64,000 nt of DNA, taken from contig NC_007908.1 of NCBI RefSeq assembly GCF_000013605.1, positions 868,001-932,000 of the forward strand, written 5' to 3'. A program made the position numbers and the translations under genes. Below, piece by piece: positions 1 through 8,982 of the stretch. The stretch is from Rhodoferax ferrireducens T118 (GTDB lineage Bacteria; Pseudomonadota; Gammaproteobacteria; Burkholderiales; Burkholderiaceae_C). Position 1 is the stretch's first letter. Each line of letters begins with the position of its first letter. The notes below the pieces were generated by a model. It searched no databases, was not told where the DNA came from, and saw only the letters and a program-made list of their open reading frames with translations.

Positions 1-418
1 GCGCCTCGCCGCCGCTCACAATCCGCTCCAGCGGCACAGTGACTTCTACTTCGATGTCGGCACCGCGCGCGGGCCCGGAAGGGCGGCGACGAAAGAAGCT
101 CTCAAAGGGACTGCCCCCGCCGAAACCAAAATTCAAGCCGCCAAAAATGTCTTCAAAATCAATGCCGCCAACCAGGTCCTCCCGGCTGAAGCCGGCCACG
201 CCGGCAAAGCCGCGGGCATCGTAGTCGGCGCGCTTCGTCGGGTCCGACAGAATGGCATAGGCCTCGGCAATTTCCTTGAACCGTTCCTCGGCACCGGCTT
301 CCTTGTTGCGGTCCGGGTGGTATTTCAAGGCGAGGTCGCGAAAAGCATCCTTGATTGCCTTCGCGTCTGCGTCTCGCGCAACACCCAGCACCTCGTAATA
401 GTCACGTTGCGCAGCCAC
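1..418 (-). CDS. DnaJ/CbpA-type J-domain co-chaperone (C-terminus beyond the window)
   Basis: Hsp40 co-chaperone that would stimulate the ATPase of the Hsp70 encoded two genes upstream. The 139 visible residues begin with a J domain (about residues 5-70) carrying the HPD tripeptide at residues 34-36 in [10 protein letters not shown] Gly/Phe-rich linker follows ([18 protein letters not shown]), then the start of the CTD-I substrate-binding region ([14 protein letters not shown]). This order without a visible zinc-finger region fits CbpA better than canonical DnaJ, but the rest lies outside the window. Start: an in-frame TGA lies three codons upstream of the GTG at 418, so GTG ([12 protein letters not shown]) is the first usable start. 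It sits 6 bp after the stop of the Lon-like gene, so it is very likely the last gene of the heat-shock operon. Confidence 0.9.
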   Translation of the reverse strand, partial: MAAQRDYYEVLGVARDADAKAIKDAFRDLALKYHPDRNKEAGAEERFKEIAEAYAILSDPTKRADYDARGFAGVAGFSREDLVGGIDFEDIFGGLNFGFGGGSPFESFFRRRPSGPARGADIEVEVTVPLERIVSGGEA

Positions 419-424
419 GGCAGT

Positions 425-2860
425 TCAATGGCTCCGGTCCATTTTTTTCTCTTCCGACGGGTGGGCAAACGCTTTGCGCAAGGCGCTGAGTCCAGCCACC
501 CGCGCCGCGACCCGGCGATTGATGCTCTCCATCGGGTATTGACCGTCTGCCCCCGCCTCTCCCGCCGGCACGCCGGTAAGAATCGTCATCGCCTGATCCA
601 CATGGTCAACCGCGTAGATGTGGAACTGCCCATTCTCTGCTGCCGCGACCACATCGCGGCGCAGCATCAAGTGCTTGACGTTGGTGCCGGGTATCAACAC
701 CCCCTGCTCACCGGTCAATCCGCGCGCCGCGCAAATGTCAAAAAAACCCTCGATTTTTTCGTTGACGGCCCCAATCGCCTGCACCTGGCCTAACTGATTG
801 ACCGAACCCGTCACCGCCAGGGATTGCCGCACCGCCGCGTTGGCCAGGTTGGACAGCAGCACACACAGTTCGGCCAAGGATGCGCTGTCGCCCTCGACCT
901 GGCCATAGGACTGCTCAAACACCAGGCTGGCAGTCAAAGACAAAGGCTGGTTGCGCGCGTAGCGGGCGGCCAGAAATGAGGAAAGAATCAGCACCCCCTT
1001 GGAGTGGATGGCGCCGGAGAGCTTGACTTCGCGCTCAATGTTGATCATTTCCCCCTGACCCAGGCGAGTGGTGGCGGTAATGCGGGTCGGCTGGGCAAAG
1101 GCAAAGTCCCCCAGTTCGAGCACCGACAGGCCGTTGATCTGGCCCACTACTGCCCCTTGCGTGTCGATCAATAAGGTGTCGCGCAGAATCGCGTCCTGCA
1201 ACTGGGTGCGCAGCCGGTCTTGCCGACGAATTTGAGCGTCAATGGCTTGCTGCACGTTGCTTGCCGTTGCCACCGCCAGACCCGCCTCGCGCGCCCAGAA
1301 ATCGGCCTCCTGCAGCAAATCCGCAATGCTTCGCATATGGGTAGACAGGCGCTGCGCATCGCCGACCAGTCGCGCACTGTGCTCAATCACCCGCGCGACG
1401 GCGCCGCTGTCGAGTGGTAACAATTTTTCTTTCGCGCAGAGCGTGGCGATCAAACGGGCATAGAGCAGATGGGTCTCGGCACTGCGCTCGATGCGGTCCT
1501 CGAAGTCGGCCGCCACCTTGAACAGTTCAGAAAAGTCGGGGTCGTATTGCTGCAGCAGGTAATAAAACAGGCGATCGCCAAACAGCACAATCTTGACATC
1601 CAGCGGCATCGGCTCCGGCTCCAGCGAGACGGTGCTCACCAGGCTGTACATCTGCCCGAGCGATTCGATGCGGATCTCGCGCGCCTGCAGGGCGCGCTTC
1701 AGGGCGTCCCACGCAAACGGTTGCAGCAGCACTTTGCGCACGTCGAGCAGCAGGTAGCCGCCATTGGCGCGGTGCAGCGCACCCGGTTTGATCAGGGTGA
1801 AGTCGGTCACCAGCGCGCCCAGTTGGGCAATGTGCTCGACCCGACCGATCAAGTTGCTGTAGGTCGGGTTGTCCTCGCTCACGATCGGGGCGCCGCCGTG
1901 CTCACCGTTGCTGACCAGCACATTCACCTGGTAGCGATGAAAGGTTTTGCGGGTGACCACCATCAAGCCAGAGAGATTGGCCGATTCCTCCTCATTGCGA
2001 AAGTCGTCGGCGTTCTCAATCATGTCCTGCTGCACGAGGTCGAGGTAGGTCCGGATTTCAGGCAGATCGGAGAATCGGGTGCGCTGTTCGTCCATCACAT
2101 GCGTGACGACGGCGCGCGTGGTCTGGCGGTTAAGCTGCTTGATCTGTTCGCCGCGCTCTTTCATCCACTGGGGCACGTGGCTCAATATTTTTTCAAGTCG
2201 TTCCTGCAGCTCGGCGATCACTTGCCTGATCCGGTCTTTTTCTTCCTGTGGCAGTTTTTCGTACTCGTCGGGCGTGATCACTTCCTGGTTTTGGGTGGGG
2301 GCAAACGCAAACCCGCCAGGCGTGCGCAGCAGCACGATCTGCTGCTTGACAGCGTCCTCACCCAGTTCCTTGAAAGCACTCTCTTGCCGTTTGGTGAATT
2401 CATCCTGGATGGCCCCCGCCTTGGCCCGGTATTCCTCACTCTCAAACAAGGCAGGAATGGCCGAGCGCAAGTAGTCAACCAATTGCGCCATCTGCTGCTG
2501 CAATTCCAGGCCCTTGCCCGATGGCAGCCGGATGGCCCGGGGCTTGTGCGGCTGCGCGAAGTTGTTGAGGTAGCACCAGTCGGACGACTTGGGCTCGGCC
2601 TCTGCCTTTTTGGCCAGAAACTGGCCCACCATGCTGCGTTTGCCCACGCCAGCGGGCCCCAGGACAAAGATGTTGTAGCCCTCACGCCGGATGCCCGCGC
2701 CGAAGCGCACGGCCTCTGTGGCGCGGGTCTGGCCAATCAATTCGCTTAAGGCCTCCAGTTCCGCGGTGGTTTGGAACCCAAATTGCGCCGGATCACACGC
2801 GTGATGCAACTGGCGGGTTTCAAGCGCAAGTGGGGGCAGAAGTTCCGTGGGCTTTATCAT
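425..2860 (-). CDS. Lon-like AAA+ ATP-dependent protease (LonB/AAA_32 type)
   Basis: An 811-residue cytosolic protein with an N-terminal AAA+ module (Walker A GPAGVGKRSM near residue 70) and a C-terminal Lon-type protease domain. The Ser-Lys dyad is recognisable as Ser659 in EGDSASLAEL and Lys702 in AVNEKIEGFF. It lacks the long N-terminal substrate domain of LonA and belongs to the 'ATP-binding Lon protease family' with an inserted helical region after Walker A. Its ATG at 2860 overlaps the dnaK stop as ATGA, so the two are translationally coupled. The dnaJ-like gene follows after 6 bp. Inference: it degrades clients that the co-encoded Hsp20/DnaK/DnaJ set cannot rescue. A Walker A change to GKR instead of GKS/T is notable, because the usual hydroxyl residue comes one position later. 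Confidence 0.93.
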   Translation of the reverse strand: MIKPTELLPPLALETRQLHHACDPAQFGFQTTAELEALSELIGQTRATEAVRFGAGIRREGYNIFVLGPAGVGKRSMVGQFLAKKAEAEPKSSDWCYLNNFAQPHKPRAIRLPSGKGLELQQQMAQLVDYLRSAIPALFESEEYRAKAGAIQDEFTKRQESAFKELGEDAVKQQIVLLRTPGGFAFAPTQNQEVITPDEYEKLPQEEKDRIRQVIAELQERLEKILSHVPQWMKERGEQIKQLNRQTTRAVVTHVMDEQRTRFSDLPEIRTYLDLVQQDMIENADDFRNEEESANLSGLMVVTRKTFHRYQVNVLVSNGEHGGAPIVSEDNPTYSNLIGRVEHIAQLGALVTDFTLIKPGALHRANGGYLLLDVRKVLLQPFAWDALKRALQAREIRIESLGQMYSLVSTVSLEPEPMPLDVKIVLFGDRLFYYLLQQYDPDFSELFKVAADFEDRIERSAETHLLYARLIATLCAKEKLLPLDSGAVARVIEHSARLVGDAQRLSTHMRSIADLLQEADFWAREAGLAVATASNVQQAIDAQIRRQDRLRTQLQDAILRDTLLIDTQGAVVGQINGLSVLELGDFAFAQPTRITATTRLGQGEMINIEREVKLSGAIHSKGVLILSSFLAARYARNQPLSLTASLVFEQSYGQVEGDSASLAELCVLLSNLANAAVRQSLAVTGSVNQLGQVQAIGAVNEKIEGFFDICAARGLTGEQGVLIPGTNVKHLMLRRDVVAAAENGQFHIYAVDHVDQAMTILTGVPAGEAGADGQYPMESINRRVAARVAGLSALRKAFAHPSEEKKMDRSH

Positions 2861-4758
2861 TTTTGTTTATTTTCCCGGTACTCGGCATCCATGACCTTGC
2901 CCCGGGGCCCATCGCCGCTGGGGTTGGCTTGCGGGCCTGCGGCTCCTACATGGGGCTGCGGCGTGGGGCCTTGCCAGCGAGTTTCGGCATAAGGCCCCCC
3001 TTTTTCGGCTTGCCCAGATTGGGTGTAGAGCGTGGCGCCGGCTTCTTTCAGCACCTTTTTCAGGGCTTCAGCACGGTCCGTGGCCTGCGCAACATCCTTC
3101 TTGAGCAGCGCGTCTTTGGTCTCTCGCAAGGCGGCTTCGAGCCGCTTCTTCAACTCGTCGGTGAGTTTGTCAGCGAAGTTGGCCAGCAGTTTCTCGGCTT
3201 CATAACAGGTGCCATCTGCGGCATTGAGCTTTTCCGCATCGTCGCGGCGTTTTTTGTCAGCGTCGGCATAACGTTCGGCATCTTCCACCATGCGCTTCTT
3301 CTCACTCTCAGGCAGGCGGGTGGAAGATGTGATGCTGATGGACTGGGACTTGCCGCTGGCCGTATCGCGCGCTGCAACGCTGAGAATGCCGTTGGAGTCG
3401 ATGTCGAAGGTCACCTCGATTTTGGGCACACCGCGCGGCGCCGGCGGCAATCCATCCAGCGTGAACTCACCCAGGCCGGTGTTGTCAGAGGCCATGGGCC
3501 GCTCGCCCTGAAAGACATGAATGGTCACGTTGGTCTGCATGTCGGCCGCCGTGGTGAACAGCTCGGTGCGTTTGACCGGGATGGGCGTATTGCGCGCAAT
3601 CAGCGAGGTGGCGATGCCGCCCAGGGTTTCGACGCCGAGTGTCAACGGCGTCACGTCCACCAGCACAATGCCGCCGACCTCTCCGGCCAGCACGCCGGCC
3701 TGTATGGCGGCACCGGCAGCCACGCATTCCATCGGGTCAACACCCATCTCGGCCTTGTGACCAAACATCTCCTCGAAGAAAGCGCGTACCGCCGGCATTC
3801 GGGTGGGGCCGCCGACGAACACTACGCGGTCCACCTGCTTGGGGGTAACGCCCGCGTCATGCAGGGCCTGCTCAACCGGGGCGCGGCAGCGCTCAATGAC
3901 CGGACGCACCAGGCGTTCGAGTTCGGTGCGGTTGAGATCGAGCTCCAAGTGACGCGGCTCACCCTGCACCGCGGCCAGGTAGGGCAGGCTGACATGGGTG
4001 CTGACGCTGGCGGTCAGGTCGATTTTTGCCGCTTCGGCTGCCTCCATCAGGCGCGCCGCGGCCTTGGGGTCAGTGCGCACGTCCACACCGGTGGCCATCT
4101 GGAAGCGCTCGGCCAGATGCGCGTAAATGCACTGATTCATGTCGGTGCCACCGAGCTGGGTGTCACCGCTGGTCGCCTTGACTTCGAACACCCCTTTGCC
4201 AAACTCCATGATGGTGACATCGAGCGTGCCGCCACCCAGGTCAATCACCGCAATGCGCAACTCTTCGCTCAGGCGGTCCAGACCATAGGCCAGTGACGCC
4301 GCCGTGGGTTCGTTCACCAGACGAATCACTTCGAGGCCGGCAATGCGACAGGCATCTTTAGTGGCTGAACGCTGGTTGTCATCAAAGTAGGCGGGCACGG
4401 TGACCACGGCTTGGTGTACCGGCTCGCCCAGAAAGGCCTCGGCATCACGCTTGATTTTCTGCAGCAAGAAGGCGGAGAGCTGTTCGGGGGAGTAGTCGCG
4501 CGCCCGCAGCACAATGGTTTCGCGCTTGCCCATCCTGCGCTTGAAGGCCGTGACTGTGCCTTCCGGGTTGGCCGTCGCCTGGCGCCGGGCCGGCTCGCCG
4601 ACCAACATCTGGCCATCCGCCGTCAGGGCCACATAGCTGGGAAAGGCCTTGCCGCCGATGCTCAAGCCCTCGGCGCTGGGGATGATGACCGGTCGACCGC
4701 CGCGCAGCACGGCAGCGGCCGAATTGGATGTCCCGAGGTCAATACCAATGATTGTCAT
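2857..4758 (-). CDS. dnaK: Hsp70 chaperone, DnaK paralogue
   Basis: A 633-residue Hsp70 close to the usual DnaK length. The nucleotide-binding domain (about 1-380) shows phosphate-1 loop GIDLGTSNSA at residues 5-14, phosphate-2 loop IDLGGGTLDVTI, NEPTAASLAYG and the adenosine motif FVGGPTRMPAV. The substrate domain follows, with a C-terminal helical lid. The tail (MDAEYRENKQK) lacks a canonical EEVD-like end. A strong ribosome site AAGGAG precedes the ATG. The gene lies 85 bp downstream of hsp20 and overlaps the Lon-like gene by 4 bp. Because it is grouped with hsp20, a protease and a dnaJ rather than with grpE-dnaJ, it is probably an accessory paralogue; the main dnaK should be elsewhere (inference). 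Confidence 0.95.
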   Translation of the reverse strand: MTIIGIDLGTSNSAAAVLRGGRPVIIPSAEGLSIGGKAFPSYVALTADGQMLVGEPARRQATANPEGTVTAFKRRMGKRETIVLRARDYSPEQLSAFLLQKIKRDAEAFLGEPVHQAVVTVPAYFDDNQRSATKDACRIAGLEVIRLVNEPTAASLAYGLDRLSEELRIAVIDLGGGTLDVTIMEFGKGVFEVKATSGDTQLGGTDMNQCIYAHLAERFQMATGVDVRTDPKAAARLMEAAEAAKIDLTASVSTHVSLPYLAAVQGEPRHLELDLNRTELERLVRPVIERCRAPVEQALHDAGVTPKQVDRVVFVGGPTRMPAVRAFFEEMFGHKAEMGVDPMECVAAGAAIQAGVLAGEVGGIVLVDVTPLTLGVETLGGIATSLIARNTPIPVKRTELFTTAADMQTNVTIHVFQGERPMASDNTGLGEFTLDGLPPAPRGVPKIEVTFDIDSNGILSVAARDTASGKSQSISITSSTRLPESEKKRMVEDAERYADADKKRRDDAEKLNAADGTCYEAEKLLANFADKLTDELKKRLEAALRETKDALLKKDVAQATDRAEALKKVLKEAGATLYTQSGQAEKGGPYAETRWQGPTPQPHVGAAGPQANPSGDGPRGKVMDAEYRENKQK

Positions 4759-4843
4759 GCTTGCTCCTTGCCCATCTATCTCAACTCATCACGCAGGGTA
4801 TGCCGCGCTAAAGACTTGTGCCAACGCCATAAAGCCGCAGGCC

Positions 4844-5353
4844 TCACGACACCGGCAGTGACTTGGCCTGGTCTTTGCCTTCCTTGGGCAATCGAACCGT
4901 CAACACGCCATTCTTGAAGCTGGCTTGGGCCTTCTCGATGTTCACGTTGCGCGGCAAGGGTATGGCGCGCTGGAATGAACCGTAGGCGCGCTCCATGACG
5001 TGGTAGGTGCTGTCACTGGTTTCGCGTTCAAAGCGTTTCTCGCCGCTCAGATAAAGCGTGTTGCCGTCAATGGTGATCTGGCAATCGTCCTTGTCCATGC
5101 CGGGCAACTCGATCCGCACCAGCACATCCTTCGCCGTTTCTTCCAGTTCGCCAGCCAGCAGACTCCAGCTTGGAAACGCCGCAAGCGCGCTGCCTGCGGT
5201 TGGCGTTTCTTCTTTGTGATGCGTGAATTTGGTGAGAGAGTCGCTGCTGCGGCTGAGTAACTCGCGCCAGCCTTCGGACAGGCTATCCCAAGCGCGACTG
5301 ATCTCGTGCCCAATTTTTTCACCGGTTTTTTTAAGGGAGTTCAGCATGGTCAT
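4844..5353 (-). CDS. Hsp20/alpha-crystallin small heat-shock protein
   Basis: A 169-residue holdase chaperone. The N-terminal 55 residues are polar and charged (NSLKKTGEKIGHEISRAWD). The alpha-crystallin domain runs from about residue 65 to 160, with ETAKDVLVRIELPGM, the ITIDGNTLYLSGEKR strand and the closing NGVLTVRLPKEG motif, which is diagnostic of Hsp20. It is the promoter-proximal gene of the hsp20-dnaK-lon-dnaJ group. Start: ATG at 5353 (MTMLNS); a second ATG two codons later is equally possible, and neither has a strong ribosome site. A sigma-32-like sequence was sought upstream, but the best candidate was weak. Confidence 0.93.
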   Translation of the reverse strand: MTMLNSLKKTGEKIGHEISRAWDSLSEGWRELLSRSSDSLTKFTHHKEETPTAGSALAAFPSWSLLAGELEETAKDVLVRIELPGMDKDDCQITIDGNTLYLSGEKRFERETSDSTYHVMERAYGSFQRAIPLPRNVNIEKAQASFKNGVLTVRLPKEGKDQAKSLPVS

Positions 5354-5799
5354 CGTTTCAATAGGTTAGATTGATCCAGTCCGCTGCCGCGATGGGCCGA
5401 CGTAATCGAGCTTGATTCATCCAAAAAAGATCGCTGAAACGGAACGAGTTGACTCTATGACGCTGCCTCACGGGCGGCTTGATATTTCACAACGTCCGGG
5501 TCATCCTGAGAGTATTCAACGCCTGCCCGGCCGCAATCAGTTGATGCGTGCGGAGGGTGCCAACGACTGCAGAACCGCCATGCCTATTCAAGACTTGCTG
5601 CCCAGGACCAATGCCCTGCAAAAAATGATTGCTTGTGTCGGGTTCTTTTACAGTTCAAATATCCGCAACAGCCATTTTTTGCTAACGTATTGATTTTTAA
5701 GCATTTATTTAATAGGTATGTTTTTTGCTTGTGTTCTCTGCAGAGATTTGTCCAAATGATCAGAGAGTCTCGCAACCCAATTCAGCGTGGAGAATTCAA
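5354..5799. other. Intergenic region between divergent hsp20 and PEP-CTERM gene
   Basis: About 446 bp holding the promoters for hsp20 (leftward) and the PEP-CTERM gene (rightward). The right half (about 5630-5735) is strikingly AT-rich for this replicon. No convincing sigma-32 (CTTGAA/CCCCAT) or sigma-54 (GG/GC) pair was found, and no RNA gene was recognised. Confidence 0.5.
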
Positions 5800-6573
5800 A
5801 TGAAAAATAAATGGATCAGCAAGGTCTTGTCGCCGGTCTTGGGGGCCGCTCTCTTGATTGCAAGTGCCGGTGCTGGCGCTGCGCAGATCTACTGGACCGA
5901 TTGGACCGGCCAGAACAGTGTGGCGCAGGGTTTCCAGGGTGTTGGAACGATCACAACAGGCACATCGACGATTCAGGTGACGTACACGAATACGAACGGA
6001 ATCGGTTTTTATAACACGGGCGGTGGCACCGATTATTGGACCGGCGGGTCTGGAGCAACCTCTCCCTATACGAGCACGGCCGTGGACAATCGCCCCACAG
6101 GAGCCGACATCATCGCGCTGAGCAAGGCCGGGACTCAAACCCTGCAATTCTCACAAACGGTGGCCAATCCTGTCTTTGCGTTTGTCAGTCTCAACGGCAA
6201 CGGTTATGCCTTCAATCAGGATTTCGAGCTTCTCAGCCTGGGTGGCGTTGATGGCAATGCCTGCGGCTACTGGGGTTGCGGCGGCGCAAGCAAGGTCGTC
6301 GTCGATCTTGGCGGTGGAAATTTCGAGTATCAATTGAACAGCAATGGCGTCGGCGGGTCGGAGCCACATGGCGCACTTCGGTTCACCGGCGCATTCGACA
6401 CCGTCACCTGGAGAAGCGCCACAAACGAATTCTGGAACGGTTTCACCGTGGGCGTACAAGGGACGGCCGCGGAGGTTTTCCCCGGGACGAGCGTTCCAGA
6501 GCCAGGTTCACTTGCACTTCTGGGGCTGGGTCTGTTGGGTCTCGCCGCGACACGCAAACGCAGGCAAAGGTAG
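5800..6573 (+). CDS. PEP-CTERM sorting domain-containing exported protein
   Basis: A 257-residue exported protein. The N-terminal signal peptide has Lys residues followed by a hydrophobic stretch (VLGAALLIASAGAGAAQ, cleavage probably after AGAA). The body is Gly/Asn/Thr-rich and of unknown fold. The C-terminus is a textbook PEP-CTERM signal: VPEPGSLALLGLGLLGLAA followed by TRKRRQR. Such proteins are handed to exosortase (EpsH/XrtA family) for processing and are linked to exopolysaccharide and biofilm matrix. The exosortase itself is not in the window. Start: ATG at 5800, supported by GGAG about 8 bp upstream and immediately followed by the signal peptide; the frame is open further upstream. 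An intrinsic terminator follows. Confidence 0.9.
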   Translation: MKNKWISKVLSPVLGAALLIASAGAGAAQIYWTDWTGQNSVAQGFQGVGTITTGTSTIQVTYTNTNGIGFYNTGGGTDYWTGGSGATSPYTSTAVDNRPTGADIIALSKAGTQTLQFSQTVANPVFAFVSLNGNGYAFNQDFELLSLGGVDGNACGYWGCGGASKVVVDLGGGNFEYQLNSNGVGGSEPHGALRFTGAFDTVTWRSATNEFWNGFTVGVQGTAAEVFPGTSVPEPGSLALLGLGLLGLAATRKRRQR

Positions 6574-6601
6574 CTTGCGAGCCAACACGCATGACACATG
6601 A

Positions 6602-6621
6602 CCTCGCTTCGGCGAGGTTTT
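6602..6621 (+). terminator. Intrinsic terminator after the PEP-CTERM gene
   Basis: Perfect 6-bp GC stem CCTCGC / GCGAGG with the very stable TTCG tetraloop, followed directly by TTTT. It lies 28 bp after the stop codon. The opposite strand has no T-run, so it should act mainly on rightward transcription. Confidence 0.85.
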
Positions 6622-6702
6622 CATTTCTGCGGCACCCGTGCCCGTCCGCTCATGGTCGGCGCCGCTTTGGCGTCAACGCAAATTGCCTGGCATCTTCGAT
6701 CG

Positions 6703-7557
6703 CTACGGCCGTTGCACCGCGTCAAGGCCAAGCACACAACAGTCGTCAGCGCCGTGTCCGGCCGCAATCAGCTGATCCATACGGGTCGCCACCGACGGCA
6801 GCACCGCCATGGGTCGATCGCCCGCAGTCTCCAACATGAGCCTCACATCTTTGCGCGCCATCGTCAATTCAAAACTCGGGCTGAAGTTTCCTTTTGCCAT
6901 GTTCACGCCACGCCCGGCCACGATGGCATTCACATCGATAAAACCCAACAGCTTGATGGCGTCCTCTGCACTGACATCGCTCGCCTGTGCCATCGTCAGT
7001 ATGTCCGCCATCACCGCCGCCACGCCGATGATCATGGCATTGCCGAACAGTTTGTTCACGGCGGCCACATCCGTGCGCTCACCCATGTATACCAGCCGAC
7101 CCGTCATTTTGGCCAGATCAGCTTTGACGCTTTCGAACAGCGCCTTGGGCCCGGCGACCATCATCGTGCCCTGCGCATTGCGCGCCGCGGGCGGCCCCAT
7201 GAAGACAGGGCAGTGCAGGTACTTGACTCCTTCGGCATGGAGCCGTTCGGCACGCGCCGCAGTGAGTGTCGGCAATGTGGTGGTGTGGTCAATGATGATC
7301 GCATCGGGTGAAAGCCCGGCGCGCGCGGCCGCCAGCACCTCTTCAACCACGGCGTCATCCTTGAGCACGAGGTGAACGCGCGCCGCGCTCTGCACCGCCT
7401 CGGCCGGGTTCGCTGCGGCCATCACGCCAAACTGCGCCAGCGCATGAACTTTGTCGGGTGAACGGTTCCACGCGGTGACCGTGTCGCCGCGCTTGGCGGC
7501 AGCTTCAGCGAAGGCGCCGCCGAGCAGGCCGGTGCCGAGAAAAGCGATGGTTGACAT
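6703..7557 (-). CDS. NAD(P)-dependent oxidoreductase, 3-hydroxyisobutyrate dehydrogenase-like
   Basis: A 284-residue beta-hydroxyacid dehydrogenase-family enzyme. The N-terminal Rossmann domain starts MSTIAFLGTGLLGGAFAEAA with the GxGxxG dinucleotide loop. The second domain is all-helical, with the family's catalytic lysine in AAVNKLFGNAMII (about residue 168). The substrate motif is degenerate compared with true 3-hydroxyisobutyrate dehydrogenases (HCPVFMGPPAARNAQGT here), so the substrate is unknown; imine or small hydroxyacid reduction are both possible. Start: ATG at 7557 with GAGGATC upstream is better than the upstream in-frame start at 7626, because the Rossmann fold begins immediately. 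It follows the ABC1 kinase gene on the same strand after 78 bp. Confidence 0.85.
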   Translation of the reverse strand: MSTIAFLGTGLLGGAFAEAAAKRGDTVTAWNRSPDKVHALAQFGVMAAANPAEAVQSAARVHLVLKDDAVVEEVLAAARAGLSPDAIIIDHTTTLPTLTAARAERLHAEGVKYLHCPVFMGPPAARNAQGTMMVAGPKALFESVKADLAKMTGRLVYMGERTDVAAVNKLFGNAMIIGVAAVMADILTMAQASDVSAEDAIKLLGFIDVNAIVAGRGVNMAKGNFSPSFELTMARKDVRLMLETAGDRPMAVLPSVATRMDQLIAAGHGADDCCVLGLDAVQRP

Positions 7558-7635
7558 AAGTGATCCTCTAAAAATGTTTGGAATGCAATCGGGCGCTGAC
7601 TCAGCCAAACCCAGAGTCGGCGCCACCAGTTGGTT

Positions 7636-8982
7636 TCAAATAAAGTCCTTGGCCAGTTGCTGTACATTGACCTGCGCCTTGAGCCGGGCTGCCAGCAAAT
7701 ACATGCCACCGAGCTTGCGATGCAAAAACAAAGTGTCCACCGGTGGTATGTGCCAGAAATCCCGGCCCAACGCCAAGTCCATGCCGGCAGCATGCAGGCG
7801 CTGCGCAATATCAGAGCGCCCAAAATCATAGACTCCCGCGAGACGAAACGGCTCCAGCGCGATGTCAACCATGCCGAGCACCGCCAACTGATGCTTTTCT
7901 TGTGTGCTGGCATCAAAGTAGCCCAGTGACAGAGCGGCTTTTCGCATGGCCTGCTGATCGCTCGCCGCAGCGGCCATCAGCAGTCGACGGTAGGCCCTGG
8001 CCATGGTGTCCTTGTAGGGTCGGGTGGCGCCAAAATCAAGCAAGATCAATTGCCGGGACTCGGTGTCATAGCGGTAATTGGCAAAATTGGGGTCGGTCTG
8101 AACCAGCCGAAACTCAAAAATCTCCCGAAACAAAAGACGAACCAACAGCGCGACGATTCTGTCGCGTTCTTGCTGGGGCGCATCGACCATCGATTCAACG
8201 GGAACACCGCCAACGAAGGACATGGCTAAAACACTTGGGGTCGTCAATTCGGAACACAGTTCGGGCACCAAAAACTCTGGCGCGTCAGCCAGCAAACTGG
8301 CGTAACGCTGCAAGTAGCCACCCTCGCGCAGGTAATCGGCTTCCTCGCGCAGTTGGCGCTTGGCCTGGGTGAGCAGCGGTTTGATGTTCAGCGTTTTGGG
8401 CAGCAAACCTGACATGCGCAGCAAAGAGGCCACATTGTTCACGTCGCTGTCGATACTCTCCCTGACCCCCGGGTATTGGATTTTGATGGCCAAATCCTGA
8501 CCGCTTTTGGTCTTGGCCCGGTGGACCTGGCCGATCGATGCCGCGGCGATGGGGGTGAAAGAAAATTGGTCAAATTGCTGCTGCCAGTGCGCGCCCCAGT
8601 TGGCATCCAGTACGCCCTGCACCTGCTTTTTGGGCATGGCCTGCGCGTCTGAGCGCAAGCGCGCCAGAATGGCGGCCAGCTCCGGTGGCAACATGTCACC
8701 GGCGTCCATGGAGATCATTTGCCCCACCTTCATGGCGGCACCCCGCAGCTGGGCAAGTTGCTGTGTCACCCGGCGGGCATTGGCGGGCGTGAGCAGCAGG
8801 TCGCTGATGCGCGGACGTTTGCCCTGAGCCAATTGGCGCGCGCCCTCCATCAACATGCCGCCTGCAACCCCTGTAGCCATGCTCCCCAGACGTGCCAGCC
8901 GCGACAAGCGTCCACGGGGGACCGGTGCGCTCATTGATTGATCTGAATTGGGCAAAACTTTGGGTACCAGGTTGAAGTTCAA
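7636..8982 (-). CDS. ABC1/AarF (UbiB/ADCK) family atypical kinase
   Basis: A 448-residue member of the UbiB/ADCK atypical protein-kinase-like family. Seen in order: the KxGQ-type motif AAMKVGQMISMDAGD, the A-rich loop AAASIGQVHRA, the ATP-site lysine in LAIKIQYPGV, the catalytic-loop equivalent QTDPNFANY and the metal-binding LLDFGATRPY. Family members support ubiquinone biosynthesis or lipid handling at the membrane. This cytosolic form without clear C-terminal membrane helices resembles the proteins annotated 'AarF/ABC1/UbiB kinase' outside the ubi operon. ATG at 8982 is used; a second in-frame ATG at 8934 (MSAPVPRGR) is also plausible. Confidence 0.88.
   Translation of the reverse strand: MNFNLVPKVLPNSDQSMSAPVPRGRLSRLARLGSMATGVAGGMLMEGARQLAQGKRPRISDLLLTPANARRVTQQLAQLRGAAMKVGQMISMDAGDMLPPELAAILARLRSDAQAMPKKQVQGVLDANWGAHWQQQFDQFSFTPIAAASIGQVHRAKTKSGQDLAIKIQYPGVRESIDSDVNNVASLLRMSGLLPKTLNIKPLLTQAKRQLREEADYLREGGYLQRYASLLADAPEFLVPELCSELTTPSVLAMSFVGGVPVESMVDAPQQERDRIVALLVRLLFREIFEFRLVQTDPNFANYRYDTESRQLILLDFGATRPYKDTMARAYRRLLMAAAASDQQAMRKAALSLGYFDASTQEKHQLAVLGMVDIALEPFRLAGVYDFGRSDIAQRLHAAGMDLALGRDFWHIPPVDTLFLHRKLGGMYLLAARLKAQVNVQQLAKDFI

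Noticed and set aside
1469..2749. Long plus-strand open frame of 426 codons opposite the Lon-like gene
   Set aside because: It is antisense to a gene with clear AAA+ and Lon protease motifs. The frame is open because of GC-rich codon bias and shows no domain.
2830..4296. Plus-strand frame of 488 codons opposite dnaK
   Set aside because: Antisense shadow of a well-supported Hsp70; composition is His/Gln/Arg-rich as expected for reversed coding sequence.
5354..5430. Possible sigma-32 promoter upstream of hsp20
   Set aside because: A GCCCATCGC -10-like sequence exists, but no good CTTGAA-like -35 at 13-15 bp; too weak to annotate.
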